In this document: positions 46,023 to 54,640 of the stretch, one piece after another
How positions within the stretch are numbered: position 1 is the first letter of the stretch
Layout: each line of letters starts with the position of its first letter
Origin: Streptomyces abyssalis
GTDB lineage: Bacteria > Actinomycetota > Actinomycetes > Streptomycetales > Streptomycetaceae
Reading direction: 5' to 3'
Length of the DNA: 64,000 nucleotides
NCBI RefSeq assembly: GCF_001751365.1
Contig: NZ_LJGT01000041.1
Coordinates: forward strand, 675,045-739,044
The notes under the pieces: generated by a model
Database searches by the model: none
The model's input: the letters and a program-made list of their open reading frames with translations, nothing else
Told to the model about the DNA's origin: nothing
Made by a program: the position numbers and the translations under genes

Positions 46023-46877
46023 TCAGGCGTCCTTGCTGAGGAGGAGGTCGTCGTCGAGCGGTTCCGCGCGGCGCAGGAGGGCGATGGAGCCCGAGACGCT
46101 GTCGGCGCGGAGACGGCCGCTGCCCGTGCCCAGGGTGCCCGTCAGCTTCTTCGCGCCCCACAGACCGTCGACCTTCAGCTCGTCGAAGGCGCTGGAGACG
46201 GCGCCGCTCGCGGTGCTCGCCTGGACGGTGGCGTCGACGGGGTGGGACAGGCGGAGGGCCACCTCGCCGGAGACGGTGCCGAGTGCGATGTCCGTCGCCG
46301 AGCCGCTGCCGCCGGTGTCGAGGTCGAGGATCATGGAGCCGCTGACCGAGTCGGCCTTCACGGCCGAACGGCCGTCCATGACGGTCAGGTCGCCGGAGAC
46401 GGAGTTGAAGCCGATCCTCCCGGTGAGGCCCTGTGTCTCGACGTTACCGGAGACGGTTTCGGCGCGTACGGGCCCGTCGATCCCGACGAGCGTGGTGTCG
46501 CCGCTGACCCCGCGTACGTCCGTACGTGCGGCGATGCCGGAGACGAAGGCGCCCGCGCTGACGACGCCGACCGAGAGGCGCACATGGGAGGGCACTGACA
46601 CCGAGACGACCACGTGCCGGTTCCAGCCCTTGCGGTCCAGCCACTTGAGGAAGCCCTTCCAGGGCACGTCCTCGTAGGCGATCACCAGTTCGTCGCCTTC
46701 GAGCGTCACCAGGAGCGGTGGCCCCTTCACCTCGCTGATCTCGACACGGGTGCCGGGGGCGTCGCTGCCGACGACGTTGACGCTGCCGCCGACGATGCGG
46801 ACCTGGAGCGATTCGATGCGGTCCCCGATCTCCAGGGTCTGCGGTTCGGAGATCGGCCACGAGGAGCGTTCGGACAC
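46023..46877 (-). CDS. DUF4097 beta-solenoid-like protein
   Basis: A 284-residue protein rich in repeated VSG-type strands (GVSGDTTLVGIDGPVRAETVSGNVETQG, SVSGDLTVMDG, DSVSGSMILDLD), which is the DUF4097 pattern and should form a right-handed beta-helix. No signal peptide is visible. The function is unknown, although genes of this kind are often paired with PadR or anti-sigma genes and may link to membrane stress. The GTG at 46877 is preferred because GGGAGG precedes it; an ATG seven codons upstream is possible. Confidence 0.8.
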   Translation of the reverse strand: MSERSSWPISEPQTLEIGDRIESLQVRIVGGSVNVVGSDAPGTRVEISEVKGPPLLVTLEGDELVIAYEDVPWKGFLKWLDRKGWNRHVVVSVSVPSHVRLSVGVVSAGAFVSGIAARTDVRGVSGDTTLVGIDGPVRAETVSGNVETQGLTGRIGFNSVSGDLTVMDGRSAVKADSVSGSMILDLDTGGSGSATDIALGTVSGEVALRLSHPVDATVQASTASGAVSSAFDELKVDGLWGAKKLTGTLGTGSGRLRADSVSGSIALLRRAEPLDDDLLLSKDA

Positions 46878-46960
46878 GGCGGCCTCCCGGATAGGCATAC
46901 GGCGACGGCGAGCGGGACACGGCGACGGCGGCAGGGCGTCACGGGAGACGCGTCAAACGG

Positions 46961-46996
46961 CGACATATCGCGTTCGCTCAAGAACACGATATGTCG
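46961..46996. promoter_or_regulatory. Perfect palindrome upstream of DUF4097-padR operon
   Basis: CGACATATCG at 46961-46970 and CGATATGTCG at 46987-46996 are exact inverted copies separated by 16 bases. They lie 83 bases upstream of the DUF4097 start on the minus strand. ATAT-containing dyads are typical of PadR operators, so the PadR protein in this operon is the likely binder. Confidence 0.75.
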
Positions 46997-47116
46997 TGTG
47001 TGGCTCCGGAGGCAAGCCTACGTGTGTGCGGGACGACGCGGACGGGAGTCCGTCCTCCTTTTCGGGCTTTTCGGGTTCCGATACCGTGCGGGCCGCCCGG
47101 CACGGCGACGCGCAGA

Positions 47117-47148
47117 TCCGGCCCGTACGCCTTGGAGTACGGGCCGGA
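47117..47148 (-). terminator. Hairpin after the urease-like operon
   Basis: TCCGGCCCGTAC (47117-47128) and GTACGGGCCGGA (47137-47148) are perfect 12-base arms with an eight-base loop, 54 bases after the last stop of the leftward five-gene operon. Confidence 0.7.
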
Positions 47149-47202
47149 CGAGCACCGTTCGGTCCTGCGGCCGGTCTGCCGGTGCTGTGCGCGGGCGGCG
47201 GT

Positions 47203-48978
47203 TCAGCCGTCGTCCGCGGACGGGCCCGACCCGCCGCCCGCCTGCTCCCGCAGCAAGCCGACCGTCATGCCCGGGGCCAGGCGCCCGTCCGCCGGCCGGA
47301 GGGAGATCAGCGCGGCTCTGCCGGACCGGCAGTTGGCGAGGGAGCGTTCCAGGGCGGAGGCGAACTCCCCGGTGGCTGTGACCGTTTCGCCGTGGGCGCC
47401 GAAGGCTCGTGCGAACGCGGAGAAGTCCGGGTTGACCAGGTCGGTGCCGCTGACGCGGCCGGGATAGGTCAGTTCCTGGTGCTTGCGGATGGTGCCGTAG
47501 GTCCCGTTGTCGACGACGATGATCAGCGGTGCGGCCTCCTCGGCGACGGCGGTGGAGAGTTCCTGGCCGTTCATCAGGAAGCAGCCGTCGCCGGCGAAGG
47601 TGACGACCTGGCGCCCCGGGTGGGTGACGGCGGCGGCCACGCCCGCCGGGACGCCGTAGCCCATCGAGCCGTTACGGGGCGCGAGTTGGCGCATGCCCTG
47701 GCGGTAGGTGAGGAAGCGCTGCGCCCAGAGAGCGTAGTTGCCGGCGCCGAAGGTGATGACGGCGTCGGCGTCCAGACGGGCGTCGAGGGTGGCGAACACG
47801 GCACCCAGGTCGAGGGGTTCGGGATCGTGCAGTGGCCGCCGGAAGTCGAGATGGGCGGCGCGGTCGGCGCGCGTGACGTCCGTCCAGGGGACGGGCGCGG
47901 CGGGCTCGCGGCCGGCGACGGCCCTGCCGAACGCGGCGGGCGCGGCGAGCAGCGTGAGGTCCGGGCGGTGCCAGGCGCCGGGCGGCGGGGAGTCGGGAAG
48001 GACGTGCACGGTCCGGCGGGTGCGCGCCCCGCCGGGGGATGGTGCCGCCGTCCCGTCCCGCGGTTCGCCCTCCGCCTCTGCCGCCGTCCCGCTCCCATGC
48101 GGCCCGAGCCGGGTGTACCCGTCCGTGCTGACGTCGCCGGGAGCCGCGCCGACGCACACCAGCAGGTCGGCGGAGGCCAGCCGTCGGGCGAGCGCTTCGG
48201 AGCGTCCGTAGCCGAGGTTTCCGGCGAAGATCTCGCAGTCGCCGGGGATCAGGTCCTGGCAGCGGAAGTCGACGGCGACCGGCAGCGACCACGACTCCGC
48301 CCAGGCCCGTACGTCCGCGCGCGCCGCGTCCGTCCAGCGGCTGCCGCCGAGCAGCACGAGCGGGGACGCCGACTGCGCCAGCAGGCAGTCCAGCTCGTGC
48401 AGTTGGTCCGGCGAGACGGCGCCCTCGGGTACGGGCAGCGGCCCCGCGTCCGGGACCTCGGCGGTGTCGGTGAGCACGTCCTCGGGCAGTCCGACCACCA
48501 CCGGCCCGGGCCGGCCGCCCGCCGCGACGGCGAAGGCGCGGGCGGTGATCTCCGGCAGCCGTGCCGCGTCGCCGGCTGTCTCGACCAGCTTGGCGTGCGC
48601 CCCGAAGGTGCCGCGCAGATCGAACTCCTGGAACGCCTCGCGGCCGGTGTGCCCGCGCGGCACCAGGCCGACGAAGAGCGCCATGGGCGTGGCGTCCTGG
48701 TAGGCCGTGTGCAGCGCCACCAGCGCGTTGGCGGCGCCGGGGCCGCGCGTGGTGAAGCAGACACCGGGACGTCCGGTGAGCTTGCCCGTGGCCTCGGCCA
48801 TGTAGGCGGCGCCGCCCTCCTGGCGGCACACGACCATCCGTACGGGAGAGTCGTGCAGCGCGTCCAGGACGTCGAGGTAGCTCTCGCCCGGGACGCCGTA
48901 GACAGTCTCCACGCCGTGCGCCGCCAGTTGGTCCACGAGTATCCGCCCGCCGGTGCGTGCGGGGGCCTGAGCCGTCAT
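47203..48978 (-). CDS. ThDP-dependent enzyme, acetolactate synthase/decarboxylase family
   Basis: A 591-residue protein with the three domains of the acetolactate synthase/benzoylformate decarboxylase superfamily. The activating glutamate (Glu54 in CRQEGGAAYMAEATG) is kept, which argues against glyoxylate carboligase, where it is valine. The ThDP pyrophosphate motif runs from GDGCFLMNGQE to VVDNGTYGT. The ATG at 48978 overlaps the stop of the transporter gene in ATGA. As the last gene of the urease-like operon it may act on a keto acid from the same pathway, an inference from context. Confidence 0.85.
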   Translation of the reverse strand: MTAQAPARTGGRILVDQLAAHGVETVYGVPGESYLDVLDALHDSPVRMVVCRQEGGAAYMAEATGKLTGRPGVCFTTRGPGAANALVALHTAYQDATPMALFVGLVPRGHTGREAFQEFDLRGTFGAHAKLVETAGDAARLPEITARAFAVAAGGRPGPVVVGLPEDVLTDTAEVPDAGPLPVPEGAVSPDQLHELDCLLAQSASPLVLLGGSRWTDAARADVRAWAESWSLPVAVDFRCQDLIPGDCEIFAGNLGYGRSEALARRLASADLLVCVGAAPGDVSTDGYTRLGPHGSGTAAEAEGEPRDGTAAPSPGGARTRRTVHVLPDSPPPGAWHRPDLTLLAAPAAFGRAVAGREPAAPVPWTDVTRADRAAHLDFRRPLHDPEPLDLGAVFATLDARLDADAVITFGAGNYALWAQRFLTYRQGMRQLAPRNGSMGYGVPAGVAAAVTHPGRQVVTFAGDGCFLMNGQELSTAVAEEAAPLIIVVDNGTYGTIRKHQELTYPGRVSGTDLVNPDFSAFARAFGAHGETVTATGEFASALERSLANCRSGRAALISLRPADGRLAPGMTVGLLREQAGGGSGPSADDG

Positions 48979-50369
48979 GCGATCGCCTTGGACGTCTCGT
49001 GCTGTTTGCTCGGGTCGTGGCCGAGGCGCCGCCGCAGCTGCGGTCCCGCGAAGTAGGAACCCACGGCTGTGCAGGCCGCGATGAGGATCAGCAGCAGTGC
49101 CGCGCTCCACGAGGCGCCCCCGGACAGCCCGAGCAGCGAGGCGGCCACCAGCGGCACGAACCCCGAGATCACGCCCGCCAGGTTGTACGACATGGCCACG
49201 GCGCTGTAGCGGAAGTTCTCGGGGAACATCCCGGAGACGACGGCACCGATCGGCGCGTACGGGATGGAGATCGCCCCGATGCCGAGCGCGACCCCGAGGA
49301 CGACGAGGGGAGTCTCACGGGTGTCCACCAGCCAGAACGTGGGGAAGGCGGCCAGCACGGAGATGATGCCGCCCACCACGCACACCTTCCACGGGCCGGC
49401 CCGGTTGGCGATCCTGCCGCCGACGAAGAGCACGCCGATCTCCACGACCGCCCCGACGAGCGTGGCGTTCAGCATCACCGACTTGTCGATGCCGAGCTGT
49501 TCGGTGCCGTAGGAGATGATGAAGGTGGTCAGCAGGAAGAATCCGCCGATGCCGAGGAAGGCGGCGGCGACGCCGATGAGGATGCGGCCCCAGGTGCGGC
49601 GGAAGGCCTCGATCAGCGGGGCGGGCGGCGGGCCGTTCTTCTCGCTGTCGGCCATCATCGCCTTGAACACCGGGGATTCCTCGATGCGCAGCCGCATGTA
49701 GAGCGCGACGAGCAGCAGCACGAAGGCGAACAGGAACGGTATCCGCCAGCCCCACGAGTAGAACGCCTCGTCGGGCAGCATCCCCACCAGCGCGAAGGCG
49801 CCACTGGAGAGCAACGTACCGACGGGGGAGCCGAGTTGGGGGACGGCGGAGTAGCTGCCGTGCTTCTCCTTGGGGGTGTGCTCCAGGGTCAGCAGCATCG
49901 CGCCGCTCCACTCGCCGCCCACGGAGATGCCCTGCAGGAACCTGAGCGTGGCCAGCAGCGCCGGTGCCCAGATGCCGATGGAGCCGTAGCCGGGGAGCAG
50001 GCCGATGAGGCCGGTCGAGACGCCCATCAGCACGACGGTGATGATCAGGGCGGTGCGGCGGCCGTACCGGTCGCCCACGTGCCCGAAGATCGCCGCGCCG
50101 ATCGGGCGGGCCACGAAGCCGACCGCGAAGGTGATGAACGAGGCGATCGTGCCGACGGCCGGATCCAGGTCGGGGAAGAAGAGCTTGTTGAAGACGAGGG
50201 CGGCGGCGGTGCCGTAGAGGAAGTAGTCGTACCACTCCAGGGCGGTGCCGATGAACGCCGCCGAGAGCAGCCGCTTGATGTCGGAGGGGTTCGCCGTGGG
50301 CGGGACGGCGTCGGCGGACGCGGACGAAGAGGAAGAGGGGGGCGGGGACGGGGACTTGGAGGTGCTCAT
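48975..50369 (-). CDS. MHS-type major facilitator transporter
   Basis: A 464-residue carrier with 12 membrane segments after a Ser/Pro-rich tail. The motif VGDRYGRRTALI and the opening segment GTALEWYDYFLYGTAAALV are those of the metabolite:H+ symporter group (KgtP, ShiA, ProP relatives), which takes up organic acids or betaines. It is overlapped at both ends by neighbours (ATGA), so it belongs to the urease-like operon and probably imports its substrate. Confidence 0.9.
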   Translation of the reverse strand: MSTSKSPSPPPSSSSSASADAVPPTANPSDIKRLLSAAFIGTALEWYDYFLYGTAAALVFNKLFFPDLDPAVGTIASFITFAVGFVARPIGAAIFGHVGDRYGRRTALIITVVLMGVSTGLIGLLPGYGSIGIWAPALLATLRFLQGISVGGEWSGAMLLTLEHTPKEKHGSYSAVPQLGSPVGTLLSSGAFALVGMLPDEAFYSWGWRIPFLFAFVLLLVALYMRLRIEESPVFKAMMADSEKNGPPPAPLIEAFRRTWGRILIGVAAAFLGIGGFFLLTTFIISYGTEQLGIDKSVMLNATLVGAVVEIGVLFVGGRIANRAGPWKVCVVGGIISVLAAFPTFWLVDTRETPLVVLGVALGIGAISIPYAPIGAVVSGMFPENFRYSAVAMSYNLAGVISGFVPLVAASLLGLSGGASWSAALLLILIAACTAVGSYFAGPQLRRRLGHDPSKQHETSKAIA

Positions 50370-52084
50370 GCGGTCCTGCCTTCTGAGCGGGGTGGGACGG
50401 TGACCAGACTGTGCGGGTCGTGGGCGGCGGCACCGCCGACGGCGGTGGCCAGGACGCTGATCGCGCCGATGCGGTCGGCGTCCGTATGCAGGGGGTCGGC
50501 GTCGAGTACGGCGAAGTCGGCGAGCATGCCGGGCCGCAGGCGCCCCTTACGGGACGCGGTGCCCGTGGCGTCCGCCGAACCGGTCGTCCACGCGCGCAGG
50601 GCGCTCTCGGCGGACACCCGCTCGTCCGGGCCGAACGGCGCACCGGATTCGGTCAGCCGGCGCACCATCGCCTCCATGGCGGGAAGCGGCGCTCCGGGCG
50701 CCACGGGCCGGTCGGAGGACCCTGGCACGGTCAGACCCAGGTCGAGGAACGAGCCGAGCCGGTACGTCCAACCGGTGCGCTCCGGGCCGAGGTTGGCCGC
50801 CATCGCGTCGCCGAAGGCCGCGAGGAAGTTGTGCTGCGGCACGGGTACGACGCCGAGTCCGGCGAAGCGCGCCAGCTGGTCCGGTCGGACCATCCCGGCG
50901 TGCTCGACACGGTGGATGGCGTCCGCGCGGGGGTGTTCGCGCTGTGCGCGCTCGTACGTGTCGAGGGCCAGGTCGACGGCCCTGTCGCCGATGGCGTGCG
51001 CGGCGACGTTCCATCCGGCACGGTGCGCGGCCACCACCAGCCCGGCCATCGCCTCCGGGTCCTGCTGGAAGTAGCCGGTGCGGTTCGCGCCGTCCGAGCC
51101 CGAGTCCGCGTCCGAGCCCGCGTCCGCCGGGTGACGGCAGCCGCAGAAGGGTTCGGTGACGGCCGCCGTACGGCCCAGCAGCGAACCGTCCAGGAAGATC
51201 TTCACCGGGCCGATCGACAGCCGGTCGTCGCCCAGGCCGGTGCGCAGGCCGAGGTCGAGCCCCGTGGTGATGCCGTCGCCGGGGTGCGCTCCGCCGACCG
51301 GATGCAGCGCGTCGGAGGCGATCATCAGCTGGGCACGCGCGTTCAGTCTGCCGGTGTCCAGGGCGAGTTGGTACGCAGCGAGCTCGACGGGGGTCTGCCC
51401 GATCCAGCCGCCGCCGATGCCGGCCTCGGTGAAGCTGGTGACGCCCTCCGCGAGGTAGCGGCGGGTCGCCGCCTGGACGGCGTCGGCGACGGTCTCCACG
51501 GAGTACGGGAGGACCTGGTCCTGGACCAGTTGCTGTGCCGTCTCCTCCAGGAGCCCGTCGGGGCGCCCGTCCGCGTCCCTGGCGACCACCCCGCCGTCCG
51601 GCGCCTGGAAGCCGGGGTCCAGTGCCCCGGCGCGCCGCAGCACCTCGGTGCTCACGTAACACAGGTGTCCCGAGGTGTGTTTGAGCCATACGGGACGGCC
51701 TCCGGCGGCCCGGTCGAGCGCGTCGCGGTGCGGACGGCCACCGGTCTTGTGGTGGTCGAGACCCGCGCCGACGACCCACGAGCCGTCCGGGAGCGTGCGC
51801 GCATGGCGTTCGACCGCAGCGTGGACCTCGTCCAGGGAGCGGGCGGCCGAGAGGTCGAGCTGGGAGAGGGTGAGCCCGTACCAGGCGGTGTGACAGTGCG
51901 CGTCGTTGAAGCCCGGCACCACGGTGGCGCCGTCCGCGTTCAGGACGCGCTCGGCACGAAGGCCCTCGATCTCCTCGTCGAGGCCGACGACCCGCCCGTG
52001 CAGGACGCCAAGGCTCCGGGCTGCCGGACGGTTGCCGTCCAGCGTCAGGATGTTCGCGTCCCGCACGATCAGATCAAGTCGCAT
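50366..52084 (-). CDS. YtcJ-like metal-dependent amidohydrolase (Amidohydrolase_3)
   Basis: A 572-residue amidohydrolase. The HxH metal motif is in VPGFNDAHCHTAWYG; further ligands are in VAAHAIGDRAVD and IHRVEHAGMV, and the late aspartate is in PGSSDRPVAP. YtcJ/AidA-like enzymes open amide, formamide or cyclic C-N bonds, for example N-substituted formamides. The ATG at 52084 starts 71 bases after ureC. Within this operon it may liberate a urea-like or carbamoyl product for the neighbouring urease homologue; this is inference. Confidence 0.88.
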   Translation of the reverse strand: MRLDLIVRDANILTLDGNRPAARSLGVLHGRVVGLDEEIEGLRAERVLNADGATVVPGFNDAHCHTAWYGLTLSQLDLSAARSLDEVHAAVERHARTLPDGSWVVGAGLDHHKTGGRPHRDALDRAAGGRPVWLKHTSGHLCYVSTEVLRRAGALDPGFQAPDGGVVARDADGRPDGLLEETAQQLVQDQVLPYSVETVADAVQAATRRYLAEGVTSFTEAGIGGGWIGQTPVELAAYQLALDTGRLNARAQLMIASDALHPVGGAHPGDGITTGLDLGLRTGLGDDRLSIGPVKIFLDGSLLGRTAAVTEPFCGCRHPADAGSDADSGSDGANRTGYFQQDPEAMAGLVVAAHRAGWNVAAHAIGDRAVDLALDTYERAQREHPRADAIHRVEHAGMVRPDQLARFAGLGVVPVPQHNFLAAFGDAMAANLGPERTGWTYRLGSFLDLGLTVPGSSDRPVAPGAPLPAMEAMVRRLTESGAPFGPDERVSAESALRAWTTGSADATGTASRKGRLRPGMLADFAVLDADPLHTDADRIGAISVLATAVGGAAAHDPHSLVTVPPRSEGRTA

Positions 52085-52155
52085 GTGTCGTGTCCTTCGT
52101 CTCTCGCCCGGCCGATACTGCGTCGGACTCCCGGTACGGCTTCGGACTCCAGGTG

Positions 52156-53862
52156 TCAGGCCAGATGGTGGAGTTGAGCCAGCGGAACCTCCGTGGCCGC
52201 CTCGGTCGCGGTGGGCACGCCGTCGACGAGGACGGGGCCGGGGGAGCGGGGCACTTCGACGCGCGGCGTCGCGGTGTTGTGCAGCATGTCGGCGCGTCCG
52301 AGGCCGCTGCTGTCCCGTACGGGTGCGTAACGCAGGCCCCGTGGAAGGGAGTTGCGGGCGGCGCTGTCCGCCAGCGTCTCGGCGCCCACGAAGACGCGGG
52401 CGAGCTGCGAGGCCGCGTCTCCGAGCGCGCCGTAGTACGGGCGGTACCTGCGGGGCTGGGTCAGCCGGGTCGAGCCGGAGCCCGAACCGGTGTTGCCCCA
52501 GGCCACGAAGCCGCTCTTGATGACGAGTTCGGGCTTGGTGCCGAACCAGGCGGGATGCCAGAGCACGATGTCGGCGAGCTGCCCCGGTGCCACGCTGCCG
52601 ACCTCGTGCGAAATCCCGTGTGCCACCGCCGGGTTGAGCGTGATCTTCGCCAGGTAGCGCAGTACCCGTGCGTTGGCGTTGTGTCCGGCGCCGCTCTCGC
52701 CGCTGCGCAGCGCCTGCAGGTGCGCGAGCTGCCAGGTCCGGCGCACCGTCTCGGCGATCCTGCCCATGCCCATCGAGTCGGAGTTGACGATGCTGATGGC
52801 GCCGAGGTCGTGCAGGGAGTTCTCGGCGGCGATGGCGTGGGCCCGTATGCGCCCCTTGGAGACCTCCACGTCGCTCTCGATGTGGTGGTTCTGCCGGTGG
52901 ACCGTCATCGTCATCGGGAAGAGCTCCTCGACGGTGTTGACCGTGTACGGAACCGTCGGAGTCGTCGACGAGGGCAGGATGTTCGCCTCGGAGAGGATCT
53001 CCAGCAGGTCCGGGTGACCGCCTCCGCCCTCCACGTGGTACGCGTGCACGGTGCGGCCGCGCGTCGCACCGACGGTGTCGCGCAGATAGCCGGACTCGTT
53101 CATCGAGTCGGTGTGCAGCGCGACCGGCAGGTCGGCCTGCTCGGCGGCGTCCAGACAGGTGTCGACGATGCGCGGAGTCGCCCCGAAGTCCTCGTGGATC
53201 TTGAAGCCGCCGGCGCCCGACAGCACGATCTCGTCGAGGAGCCTTCGCGAGGATGACGAACCACGCGCCAGGAACGCCACGTTGAGTGGTGTGCCACGCC
53301 AGGCACTCATCAGCGTGTGCAGATTGTGGGCCGGGTTGCAGCCGATCTCCCACATCCCGCCGAGGCCCATGCCGACGACGGTCGTGACGCCCGCGGAGAG
53401 CGCGGCGGGCGCGATCTCCGGGGACGAGAGGTGCACATGGCTGTCGACGATGCCGGGAGTCGCCAGCAACCCCTCGCCGGGAACCATCGAGGTGTGGGAG
53501 TCGACGGCGAATTCGACCGGCATCACATCCGGGTTGCCCACCCCGCCGACCGCCACGACGCGGCCGTCCTTCACCCCGATGTCCGTCTTGCGCACGCCGA
53601 GCCGGGAATCCAGCAGCACCACATTCGTGATCACCATGTCGAGCGCGGAGTCACGGTCGGAGCGGGGTGAGGCGAGCAGGCCGTCGCGTACGGTCTTGCC
53701 GCAGCCGCCGAGGAGTTCGTCGCCCGGAGTGCCGTCGTCCGTCTCGACCTCCACCCACAGGCCGGTGTCGCCGAGGCGTACCCGGTCGCCCGTCGTGGGT
53801 CCGTAGAGCGCGTTGTAGGTGCGCCTGTCGATCTCGCGCGGCGTGTTCGGGGGCGTGTTCAT
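52156..53862 (-). CDS. ureC: Divergent urease alpha subunit (UreC) without flap cysteine
   Basis: A 568-residue UreC homologue, standard length. By alignment to the Klebsiella enzyme from memory, the metal and active-site residues are kept: His142 and His144 (DSHVH), Lys221 for carbamylation and His223 (FKIHED), His250 (ALHTD), His276 (YHVEG), His322, the RIR arginine (338) and Asp362 (NSDS). The flap, MVCHH in ureases, reads TVHRQ here, so the cysteine is Val321 and the second histidine is Arg323. The flanking SGFVAWGNTGSGSGS region also differs. It may hydrolyse urea or a larger analogue. The start overlaps ureAB by four bases. Confidence 0.88.
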   Translation of the reverse strand: MNTPPNTPREIDRRTYNALYGPTTGDRVRLGDTGLWVEVETDDGTPGDELLGGCGKTVRDGLLASPRSDRDSALDMVITNVVLLDSRLGVRKTDIGVKDGRVVAVGGVGNPDVMPVEFAVDSHTSMVPGEGLLATPGIVDSHVHLSSPEIAPAALSAGVTTVVGMGLGGMWEIGCNPAHNLHTLMSAWRGTPLNVAFLARGSSSSRRLLDEIVLSGAGGFKIHEDFGATPRIVDTCLDAAEQADLPVALHTDSMNESGYLRDTVGATRGRTVHAYHVEGGGGHPDLLEILSEANILPSSTTPTVPYTVNTVEELFPMTMTVHRQNHHIESDVEVSKGRIRAHAIAAENSLHDLGAISIVNSDSMGMGRIAETVRRTWQLAHLQALRSGESGAGHNANARVLRYLAKITLNPAVAHGISHEVGSVAPGQLADIVLWHPAWFGTKPELVIKSGFVAWGNTGSGSGSTRLTQPRRYRPYYGALGDAASQLARVFVGAETLADSAARNSLPRGLRYAPVRDSSGLGRADMLHNTATPRVEVPRSPGPVLVDGVPTATEAATEVPLAQLHHLA

Positions 53863-54509
53863 TTGCGTGCCTCCACCAGTTCGACCTCGCGCTCGCCGCC
53901 CGGTTCGAAGACGAGGGCGGTGCCCGCGGGGATGTCGAGCCTCATGCCGGCGGCCGCCTCGCGGTCGAAGCTCAGCGCCGCGTTGGTTTCGCCGAGGGGG
54001 TAGTGCGACGAGACGTAGACGGCGGTCTCGCCGGTGTTCCGCACGGTCAGCCGCAGTCTGCGGCGGCCCTCGTTGATCCGTACGGGCGCGGCCGCCGTAC
54101 GGACGGCACCCGGCGGATCCGGGGCCGCTGCTGCAGAACCCGCCCGTGAATCCGCCGCTGAATCCGACGCCGAGTCCGGCGCCGACGGCGCCGCCTCAGC
54201 GGACCCGGCCCCGATCGGACCGTCGACGGCCACCAGCGACGTTCCGCTGGGGAAGAGCGCCTCGACCTGCACGGTGGGCACCATCGCGGACACGCCTTCC
54301 AGCACGTCGTCCTCGGTGAGGACGGAGCGGCCCACCGCGATGACCTCGTCCATGCTCAGCCCGTCCCATGCGGCCTCCAGCACCTCGTCGCAGATGAGGG
54401 CGATGGCCTCGGGCGTGTTGAGACGACGGCCGCGGGCGCGGCGCCGGCGCGCGAGCTCCGCGACGGTGAACAGCTGGAGCCGCTCGTTCTCGCGGGGAGT
54501 CAGATGCAC
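53859..54509 (-). CDS. ureAB: Urease gamma-beta fusion (UreA-UreB)
   Basis: A 216-residue protein. Residues 1-100 are UreA (LTPRENERLQLFTVAELARRRRARGRRLNTPEAIALI), residues 145-216 are UreB (VSSHYPLGETNAALSFDREAAAGMRLDIPAGTALVFEPG). They are joined by a 45-residue Ala/Ser/Asp/Pro linker that is longer and less ordered than in usual UreAB fusions. UreA and UreB build the scaffold of the urease trimer with UreC. It is the first gene of the leftward operon and faces a PucR-like regulator. Confidence 0.9.
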   Translation of the reverse strand: MHLTPRENERLQLFTVAELARRRRARGRRLNTPEAIALICDEVLEAAWDGLSMDEVIAVGRSVLTEDDVLEGVSAMVPTVQVEALFPSGTSLVAVDGPIGAGSAEAAPSAPDSASDSAADSRAGSAAAAPDPPGAVRTAAAPVRINEGRRRLRLTVRNTGETAVYVSSHYPLGETNAALSFDREAAAGMRLDIPAGTALVFEPGGEREVELVEARK

Positions 54510-54622
54510 TGCGGAGGCCTCCGGAATCGACCGGCCGGTCGGTTGGACTCGGGCGATCGACCCAGGATTGCTCTACGCGAGCGGAAGGCCAACGTTGAAG
54601 TATCGCGGACCTGGGCGCCACA

Positions 54623-54640
54623 ATTGTGCATGTGCACAAT
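54623..54640. promoter_or_regulatory. Palindrome over the PucR-like start, between ureAB and regulator
   Basis: ATTGTGCA and TGCACAAT are perfect 8-base arms around TG. The dyad covers the first codons of the rightward regulator and is 114 bases upstream of the ureAB start. It is the best candidate operator for autoregulation and for control of the divergent operon. Confidence 0.65.

Noticed and set aside
47203..48978. Identification of the ThDP enzyme as glyoxylate carboligase of an allantoin pathway
   Set aside because: The activating glutamate, which is valine in carboligase, is present, and no allantoinase or ureidoglycolate enzyme is encoded here.
48957..51074. 705-residue plus-strand frame opposite the transporter and amidohydrolase genes
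   Set aside because: Antisense shadow of two clearly homologous proteins; no start signal.
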